Source: Candidatus Bathyarchaeota archaeon (GTDB taxonomy: Archaea; Thermoproteota; Bathyarchaeia; Bathyarchaeales; Bathycorpusculaceae). From it: DNA of 64,000 bases. Position 1 is the stretch's first letter. The number at the start of each line of letters is the position of its first letter. The notes beneath the pieces were generated by a model, which saw only the letters and a list, made by a program, of their open reading frames with translations, was not told where the DNA came from and did not search any database. The position numbers were made by a program, and so were the translations under genes. The stretch covers positions 1 through 64,000 of the forward strand of contig JAAYYI010000040.1 in NCBI GenBank assembly GCA_012515445.1, given 5' to 3'. Shown in pieces: positions 58,065 to 64,000 of this stretch.

Positions 58065-60492
58065 GCACTGCATCTGCATCCACGGCCACTTCTACCAGCC
58101 GCCCCGCGAGAATCCCTGGCTTGAAGAAGTCGAATTCCAGGAATCCGCAAAGCCCTACCATGACTGGAACGAGCGCGTCACCGCCGAATGCTACGCACCC
58201 AACGCCGTATCACGCGTGATGGATCCAGAGTGGCGCATTATTGGCTTAATCAACAATTATAGCCGCATTAGCTTCAACTTCGGCCCAACACTTCTGTACT
58301 GGCTGGACCGGCATCGCCCCGAAGTGTACCGCTCTATCCTCGACGCTGACAGGGAAAGCATGAACAACTACTCAGGCCACGGCTCCGCCATCGCGCAGGT
58401 CTATAACCACATGATTATGCCGCTTGCTAACCGCCGGGATAAGGAGACGCAGGTGAAGTGGGCTATCCGCGACTTCGAGGTGCGATTCGGCAGGTTCCCG
58501 GAGGGTATGTGGCTGCCTGAAACGGCGGTGGATGTGGAGTCGCTGGAGGTGCTAGCGGAGAACGGAATCAAATTCACAGTTCTTTCTCCTCATCAAGCCT
58601 CCAAAGTCCGGCGGTTAGATCAGCAGCAGTGGATTGACGTGTCAGGGAGCAGAATAGACCCCCGTTACCCGTATCTTTGCAGGTTGCCTTCTGGGCGCAG
58701 CATCAGTTTGTTCTTTTTTGACAAGCGCACTGCCAGCGACATCGCGTTTGGAAACCTTTTGTCTAATGGGGAGGCGTTTGCGAAGCGGCTGGTTGAAGCT
58801 CTCAACAGCAACAGTGACACAGCCATGATTGAGAGTGTGGCAAGCGACGGTGAACTCTACGGTCACCATCACCCACACGGCGACATGACGCTGGCTTACT
58901 GCATCTACCATATAGTCGCCAACGAATCAGTCAAGCTAACTAACTACGGCGAGTTTCTGGAGAAGCATGCACCTGAGAGTGAAGTTGAGATTGTTGAGAA
59001 TACTTCATGGAGCTGCATCCATGGGGTGGAGCGTTGGCGAAGCGACTGCGGAGACAACATGGGGCACGCAGGCTGGAAGCAGGAGTGGCGTAAACCGCTT
59101 CGGGAGGCGATGGATTGGTTAAGGGACAAAGTGGTGCCTAAGTTTGAGCAGGAAGCAGCTAATTACCTAAATGACCCTTGGCAGGCACGCAACCACTACA
59201 TAGACCTGATTTTGGATCGCGCAGGCGAGCACGTCGAAAGCTTCCTCTCCCAGCATGCTAAATACCCACTGTCGATAGAGGAAAAGCGGCGAGTCATAAA
59301 ACTCCTTGAGATGCAGCGGCATGCGATGCTGATGTATACGAGTTGCGGCTGGTTCTTTGACGAAATAAGCGGAATAGAAACCATCCAGGTCATGATGTAC
59401 GCTGCGAGAGTGATGCAGCTAGCAAAGGAACTGTTCGGCGTAAACCTCGAGGGACAATACCTCAGCATACTTGAAACTGCGCCAAGTAATATCCCAGAAT
59501 TCAAGAACGGGGCAAGAGTTTATGCTCTCTTCGTCAAGCCCTCAGTCGTTGACTTCGCCAAGATTGGCGCACAAAACACAATAAGAGAACTTTTTTCTGA
59601 AGGTATAAAAAGTAAATCCGTGCCATCACAGTTTCCTAACTGCTCATTTAAAACGGCGCCTGAAGTGACTGAGAGGTACGATGACGGGAAAATCCGTTTA
59701 ATTGTCAATCGCGCCGTGATTAGCTCTCAAACGACGCTTGATGAGGAGACCTTTAGCTGCGCGGCGATCTGGCTTGGAGACCATAACGTCACCTGCGGTG
59801 CCAGAAGTAACATGCGAAAAAAAGCGTTCAACGCAATGCGTGATAAGCTTGTAGACTGCTTTAACAAGGGACAGATAAACGAGATAATCGTGTGGCTGTC
59901 AAAGTATTTTGGGCAAAACAGCTACTCCCTCAAGGACGTCTTCCGAGATGACCAACGCTATATCCTTGAATACATAGTTGCAGACGGCCAGAAGAAGGCA
60001 AAGGATCTCTATGACATAATCTACCATGACAACTCCGCTATGCTGCGGTTCATGAAGGAAAACCGGATACCCTCACCGCGGCCGCTGCTTTCAGCTGCAG
60101 AGATAGTGCTAAACACGGAAATCGGGCAACTGCTTGAATCTGACAAAACTGACTTGGAGCAGCTACGCCGGTTGCTTAATGAAATGCGACATCTGGCGGT
60201 GACGCTTGATTCAGTAACGCTGGGGTTTCAAGCTAGCCAAAAAATCGCCGCTGAACTTACTTTTCTAGCCGCAGCGCCAAGTAACATTGAAGCGCTGAAA
60301 ACCGCTGTAGCGTTGATACGCATAGTAAAAGAGTTGCCTATCGAACTCAACCTGTGGGAATCACAGAATATCGCTTTCAAAATGTCCCGCAACCAGTACC
60401 AAACATACAAGCAGAGCACAGACGAAACCTCAGCGGCATGGGTAGACGCTTTTCAGCAGTTATGTGACCTAATCGGTATAAGGTTGGAGTAA
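58045..60492 (+). CDS. GH57 family glycoside hydrolase (amylase/amylopullulanase-like, DUF3536 type)
   Basis: 815 residues from the ATG at 58045. The track begins further upstream at 57988, inside treZ; a TTG four codons into this ORF (58057) is also possible. It has the GH57 start CICIHGHFYQPPRENPW, the motif region MWLPETAVDVESLEVLAENG, SYD-like ASDGELYGHHHPHGDM, and a long helical C-terminal half typical of DUF3536-containing GH57 enzymes. It probably acts on alpha-1,4-glucans, feeding TreY/TreZ. It ends 3 bases before treY, so they are coupled. Confidence 0.9.
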   Translation: MVTPLAEHCICIHGHFYQPPRENPWLEEVEFQESAKPYHDWNERVTAECYAPNAVSRVMDPEWRIIGLINNYSRISFNFGPTLLYWLDRHRPEVYRSILDADRESMNNYSGHGSAIAQVYNHMIMPLANRRDKETQVKWAIRDFEVRFGRFPEGMWLPETAVDVESLEVLAENGIKFTVLSPHQASKVRRLDQQQWIDVSGSRIDPRYPYLCRLPSGRSISLFFFDKRTASDIAFGNLLSNGEAFAKRLVEALNSNSDTAMIESVASDGELYGHHHPHGDMTLAYCIYHIVANESVKLTNYGEFLEKHAPESEVEIVENTSWSCIHGVERWRSDCGDNMGHAGWKQEWRKPLREAMDWLRDKVVPKFEQEAANYLNDPWQARNHYIDLILDRAGEHVESFLSQHAKYPLSIEEKRRVIKLLEMQRHAMLMYTSCGWFFDEISGIETIQVMMYAARVMQLAKELFGVNLEGQYLSILETAPSNIPEFKNGARVYALFVKPSVVDFAKIGAQNTIRELFSEGIKSKSVPSQFPNCSFKTAPEVTERYDDGKIRLIVNRAVISSQTTLDEETFSCAAIWLGDHNVTCGARSNMRKKAFNAMRDKLVDCFNKGQINEIIVWLSKYFGQNSYSLKDVFRDDQRYILEYIVADGQKKAKDLYDIIYHDNSAMLRFMKENRIPSPRPLLSAAEIVLNTEIGQLLESDKTDLEQLRRLLNEMRHLAVTLDSVTLGFQASQKIAAELTFLAAAPSNIEALKTAVALIRIVKELPIELNLWESQNIAFKMSRNQYQTYKQSTDETSAAWVDAFQQLCDLIGIRLE

Positions 60493-60494
60493 CC

Positions 60495-63098
60495 TTGAAT
60501 GTGCCAACAGCTACTTATCGAGTTCAATTCAACAGGGATTTCACATTCAGCCACCTCAGAGAGATTTTGCCGTATCTGAGCCAACTCGGTATATCCCACA
60601 TCTACGCTTCGCCAATCTTCCAAGCTAAGAGTGGCAGCATGCACGGCTACGACGTAACCGACCCCACAGCAATCAGCCTGGAACTGGGCGGCAGGGCAGG
60701 CTTTGAGGCAGTAAGGCGGGAGGCTTCAGCTTTAGGGTTAGGCTGGATACAGGACATAGTACCAAATCATGTCTCGTATTCGTTGGAGAACTCCCGGCTA
60801 GCCGACGTCATGGCTAAAGGTACGGGGTCAATGTATGCGAACTATTTTGATGTAGACTGGAACTATCCCGCCGAGAAGATCATGGGGAAGCTTTTCTTGC
60901 CCTTTCTACTCAGATTATATCGCCGATGCTTACACGACGGTGAAATAACTCTTGTGCATGATGGCGGCTTCAAAATCAGGTATGGCGCGCTTACGCTGCC
61001 CGTGAACGCTTCGACTCAGCAGCATCTTCAATTAAATGGCTTGGTAGAGGAAACACTTGAAAAGTACAACAGCAACAAGCCGCTTCTTAATTCACTGATA
61101 CTCCGTCAGTACTACAGGTTAGGTTACTGGAAAACCGCGCTCAAACACATCAACTACCGCCGCTTCTTTGACATAACCGACCTGATAGGCGTCCGTATTG
61201 AATACCCTCAAGCGTTTGAGGTGCTTCACGGCTTAATTTTTAAGTTGGGGGCAAATGGCAGTTTTTCTGGGCTGCGGGTGGACCATATCGATGGTCTATA
61301 TGAACCACAGAATTACCTTCGACAACTCAGAGAGCGATGCCCAAACAGCTATTTAGTGGTGGAGAAAATCCTCACTGGAACTGAACAGCTATCTGACAAC
61401 TGGCCGGTTGAAGGCACCACCGGATACGACTTCATAAACTACCTAAACAAGCTATTCGTTAAATCCGCTTCTGAGCAACAACTCGACAATGTTTACAGAG
61501 ACTTCACTGGCTGCAACCAAGCCTTCGGGGAGTTGCTCTACGAAGCAAAGAAGACGGTTGTTGAAGCCTCGTTTATGGGTGATATCTTTAACCTTGCAAG
61601 GTTATTTCACAGGGCGCTTGGCAGGCTGGGCTATGAGGCTTCGCTTGGGCGGCGAGGCTTCGTCGAGGCTGTTGTGGCGCTGCTGGCTAGCTTCCCCGTC
61701 TACCGCACTTACATCGGCGAGCAGAAGGGCACTGCCGTATTCAGGGAGGCGCTACGGCTAGCTGAGGAACGTAACTCCCAGTTAGCGGCTGTCTTCAAAT
61801 CATTTGAAAAGCTACTGAATGAAGCCGAAAATTCGCCAGAGGCATTGGATGCCATTATGCGTTTCCAGCAATTCACCGGAGCTGTTATGGCGAAGGGATT
61901 CGAGGATACAGCGCTCTACAGGTACCCGCGGCTGCTATCGCTGAATGAAGTTGGCTCTAACCCTGATCAATTTGGTATTTCAGTGGCGTCTTTTCATGAA
62001 TTTAACTGCTTAAGGCAGCAGAGGTGGCCTCTGACGATGAATGCAACTAGCAGCCATGATACCAAGCGGGGCGAAGATGTGCGGGCGAGGCTAAACGTGC
62101 TAAGTGAGCTAGCCGAAGAGTTCCAGATGCGCCTTGCAGATTGGAGAAGGATTAACGCCGCAAGCAAGAGGAAACTTAACGGTGCTTCTGCACCCGACTG
62201 CTGCGAGGAGTACTACCTCTACCAGACGCTTCTGGGTGCTTACCCGTTTGAGGCAAACGAAGGTTTTGCTGAGCGTGTCAAGCTGCACCTGGTTAAGGCG
62301 CTTCGGGAAGCAAAAGTACACACGAACTGGCTAGCGCCCAACCTGCGATATGAAGATGCAGTAACAGTTTTCATTCAAGAAATCCTATCCAGCCATGACT
62401 TCATGGATGCATTTCTGCCTTTCCAGCAGACCGTCGCCTACTATGGCTGCATAAACTCGTTAGCCCAGACCCTACTAAAAGCCACCTGCCCCGGCATCCC
62501 CGACTTCTATCAGGGCACTGAACTCTGGGACCTAAACCTCGTTGACCCCGACAACCGCAGACCAGTTGACTACAAGCTTCGGAAAAAACTGCTAGCCGAA
62601 ATAACCCAGCTGCCGCCCGCTAAAGCCCCTGAGTTGCTAAATACCCTTGCGACTGGACAGGCCAAACTATTTGTTACCTACAGGTCGCTCCAGCTCCGCC
62701 TCCACCGTAAGCAACTCTACGAGCAAGGCGCTTATTTGCCGCTAGCCGCTGAAGGCTCCTGCGTCGAAAATGCAGTTGCATTTTTAAGGAAAAAAGGCGC
62801 TGAATTCGCCCTTACGGTTGCGCCAAGGTTTCCGGTGTCGCTGCTTCATATAGGGGGAGGGGGGTACTTGGCAAAGCAACAGGGAGGGCGAGGTGCTTCT
62901 GAGGAGGGTAGTAGTCGCCAGCTTAAGTGGAATCCGGATTGGTTAGATACCTGTATCCTTTTGCCTGAAGATGCACCGCCCGATTGGCGTGATGTCTTCA
63001 CAGGCAGAGAACTTCATGCCACTTCTACTAAGTTGCCCCTGGGCGAAGTTTTAGGCAGCTTCCCGGTTGCATTACTGGAGGGTGAAGGACACGGCTAG
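60495..63098 (+). CDS. treY: Malto-oligosyltrehalose synthase (GH13)
   Basis: 867 residues. PTATYRVQFNRDFTFSHLRE and YASPIFQAKSGSMHGYDVTD open the barrel. GWIQDIVPNHVSYS, GLRVDHIDGLYEP, LVVEKILTG and TMNATSSHDTKRGEDVRARL follow. It rearranges the reducing-end bond of maltodextrins to alpha,alpha-1,1. Near the C-terminus (HIGGGGYLAKQQGGRGASEE) the coding sequence contains a copy of the dispersed G-rich repeat, giving a low-complexity insert before LPEDAPPDWRDVFTGRE. The start is TTG at 60495; GTG 60501 is possible. Confidence 0.95.
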   Translation: MNVPTATYRVQFNRDFTFSHLREILPYLSQLGISHIYASPIFQAKSGSMHGYDVTDPTAISLELGGRAGFEAVRREASALGLGWIQDIVPNHVSYSLENSRLADVMAKGTGSMYANYFDVDWNYPAEKIMGKLFLPFLLRLYRRCLHDGEITLVHDGGFKIRYGALTLPVNASTQQHLQLNGLVEETLEKYNSNKPLLNSLILRQYYRLGYWKTALKHINYRRFFDITDLIGVRIEYPQAFEVLHGLIFKLGANGSFSGLRVDHIDGLYEPQNYLRQLRERCPNSYLVVEKILTGTEQLSDNWPVEGTTGYDFINYLNKLFVKSASEQQLDNVYRDFTGCNQAFGELLYEAKKTVVEASFMGDIFNLARLFHRALGRLGYEASLGRRGFVEAVVALLASFPVYRTYIGEQKGTAVFREALRLAEERNSQLAAVFKSFEKLLNEAENSPEALDAIMRFQQFTGAVMAKGFEDTALYRYPRLLSLNEVGSNPDQFGISVASFHEFNCLRQQRWPLTMNATSSHDTKRGEDVRARLNVLSELAEEFQMRLADWRRINAASKRKLNGASAPDCCEEYYLYQTLLGAYPFEANEGFAERVKLHLVKALREAKVHTNWLAPNLRYEDAVTVFIQEILSSHDFMDAFLPFQQTVAYYGCINSLAQTLLKATCPGIPDFYQGTELWDLNLVDPDNRRPVDYKLRKKLLAEITQLPPAKAPELLNTLATGQAKLFVTYRSLQLRLHRKQLYEQGAYLPLAAEGSCVENAVAFLRKKGAEFALTVAPRFPVSLLHIGGGGYLAKQQGGRGASEEGSSRQLKWNPDWLDTCILLPEDAPPDWRDVFTGRELHATSTKLPLGEVLGSFPVALLEGEGHG
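62843..62916 (+). repeat. Dispersed G-rich/TATA repeat, copy E, inside treY
   Basis: TTCATATAGGGGGAGGGGGG, a spacer, then GGGCGAGGTGCTTCTGAGG and AGGGTAGT. It shares 15 exact bases (GAGGTGCTTCTGAGG) with copy B. The treY frame continues through it without a stop, so the repeat is translated. Confidence 0.7.
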
Positions 63099-64000
63099 CC
63101 TCAAACGTGCCTCAGGCATATTGCTGCATGTATCGTCTCTACCATCGGCTTATGGCATCGGCGATTTGGGACCCGAAAGCTACCGCTTCGCTAAACTGCT
63201 CGCAGACATGAGACAGCGTTACTGGAGCATACTACCGCTCACGCCGACACGCACATCGGATGGCAACTCGCCGTACCTTACGAGCTCTGCCTTTGCCGGC
63301 AACCCACTGCTGATTAGCCCGGAACTGCTAGTCGAAAACGGATTCCTGCACAAATTACCCGCTAAAGAGGGTCAGGAGTGCGCTAGCCGAGTTGATTATC
63401 AAGAAGCAACCCTGCAGAAAGAAGCTATCCTAAAACAGGCGTTCGCCACTTTCAAAGAAACCGCCATACAACAAGCGGAATTCGAAGCGTTCTGCATCCA
63501 AAACACCGCATGGCTAGACGACTATGCACTGTACGTTGCACTCAGGCAGAAAACCGGCAAACCGTGGTACATGTGGTTGCCATCAATTCGCAAACGCGAT
63601 CCCCAAGCCCTCGCTCAAAAGCAGCGCCAGCTAGTCAAGGAAATCGAACAAGAAAAATTCAAGCAGTACCTGTTTTTCAGCCAATGGAGCAGACTTAAAC
63701 GTCACTGCAATAACCTCGGCGTCAAAATAATCGGCGATATGCCCTTCTATGTTGCCCACGACAGCGCCGACGTTTGGGTACACCCTGAAATTTTTAGCCT
63801 GCATGCTAACGGTCAGCGCCGATACGTCGGGGGGGTTCCGCCGGATTATTTCAGCGCAACAGGGCAACTGTGGGGCAACCCAACCTACAACTGGCAGCGG
63901 CACCAAGAAACAGACTTCAAATGGTGGATAGAGCGCATACGCCACAGCCTGCTGCTCTGTGATCTTCTGCGGCTAGACCATTTCCGGGGCTTCATCGCTT
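63082..64000 (+). CDS. malQ: 4-alpha-glucanotransferase, partial (runs past the window end)
   Basis: Not in the ORF track because it has no stop in the window. From the GTG at 63082 the frame reads ASGILLHVSSLPSAYGIGDL, then YLTSSAFAGNPLLISP, IIGDMPFYVAHDSADVW, GVPPDYFSATGQLWGNPTYN and LLRLDHFRGFIA, all hallmarks of GH77 amylomaltase. It transfers glucan chains between maltodextrins, supplying longer substrates for TreY. It overlaps the treY stop by 17 bases, with GGAG just before. The C-terminal part is missing because the window ends. Confidence 0.93.
   Translation, partial: MKDTASLKRASGILLHVSSLPSAYGIGDLGPESYRFAKLLADMRQRYWSILPLTPTRTSDGNSPYLTSSAFAGNPLLISPELLVENGFLHKLPAKEGQECASRVDYQEATLQKEAILKQAFATFKETAIQQAEFEAFCIQNTAWLDDYALYVALRQKTGKPWYMWLPSIRKRDPQALAQKQRQLVKEIEQEKFKQYLFFSQWSRLKRHCNNLGVKIIGDMPFYVAHDSADVWVHPEIFSLHANGQRRYVGGVPPDYFSATGQLWGNPTYNWQRHQETDFKWWIERIRHSLLLCDLLRLDHFRGFIA

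Overview
This is archaeal chromosomal DNA. The ribosomal proteins are archaeal/eukaryotic in type (eS1, eS6, eS24, eS27, and uL3-uL4-uL23-uL2-uS19). There are also aIF2 gamma, RNA polymerase Rpo7/Spt4, an Elf1-like factor, an Orc1/Cdc6 initiator, both subunits of family-D DNA polymerase, geranylgeranylglyceryl phosphate synthase, GTP-dependent dephospho-CoA kinase and the F420 enzyme CofD. Family-D polymerase, a Fae-Hps fusion and the many secreted beta-propeller/NosD-like proteins fit a mesophilic Bathyarchaeia-like (MCG) archaeon. That placement is inferred from family knowledge, not from a search. A GGTGA-type Shine-Dalgarno recurs before many genes, and TTG/GTG starts are common.

Layout. 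0.5-10.4 kb: secreted PQQ-like propeller protein, PhoU-like protein, cofD, eS1, serS, tmk, an HD phosphohydrolase and an unknown protein, then tRNA-Glu(UUC). 10.6-16.4 kb: a single C2H2 zinc finger protein, a DUF996-like membrane protein, an M32 carboxypeptidase, a Fae-Hps enzyme with an extra N-terminal HTH, and an MFS transporter. 16.7-21.9 kb: the conserved archaeal information cluster eS6, aIF2 gamma, PIN, Rpo7, Spt4, dephospho-CoA kinase, eS24, eS27. 22.4-25.7 kb: a five-gene ribosomal operon on the minus strand. 26-30.5 kb: small single genes (Dus, NosD-like, methyltransferase, VOC, MazG-like). 30.5-35.4 kb: minus-strand operon Elf1, GGGP synthase, PolD large subunit, and a winged-helix gene missed by the ORF track that seems to start at AUU. 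35.5-37.2 kb: nadE plus a nitrilase-type amidase.

37.2-43.8 kb is the most interesting part. It holds orc1/cdc6 and the PolD small subunit, preceded by a predicted replication origin: three ORB-like boxes around an AT-rich stretch. Next to it are a winged-helix gene with an operator-like palindrome in its own promoter, five TGTGAA repeats phased at 10-11 bp, a membrane-anchored coiled-coil/winged-helix protein with an unannotated N-terminus, and an unrecognised gene flanked by about two dozen TCAC/GTGA motifs.

44-54.8 kb: AbrB/PhoU-type regulator, pyrE, two halves of a kinase pair flanking a PHP phosphoesterase, ahcY, small membrane proteins and a radical SAM/SPASM enzyme. 54.8-64 kb: a trehalose/maltodextrin cluster (TreT-like, TreZ, a GH57 enzyme, TreY, MalQ), cut by the window end.

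A dispersed repeat family runs through the window. Two long intergenic copies (7.54-7.79 kb and 44.99-45.33 kb) share a 3' block. Shorter G-rich copies with perfect archaeal TATA boxes lie at 0.36, 28.5 and 39.6 kb, and one is embedded in frame inside treY at 62.85 kb. No CRISPR array, transposase, rRNA or recognised defence operon was found.
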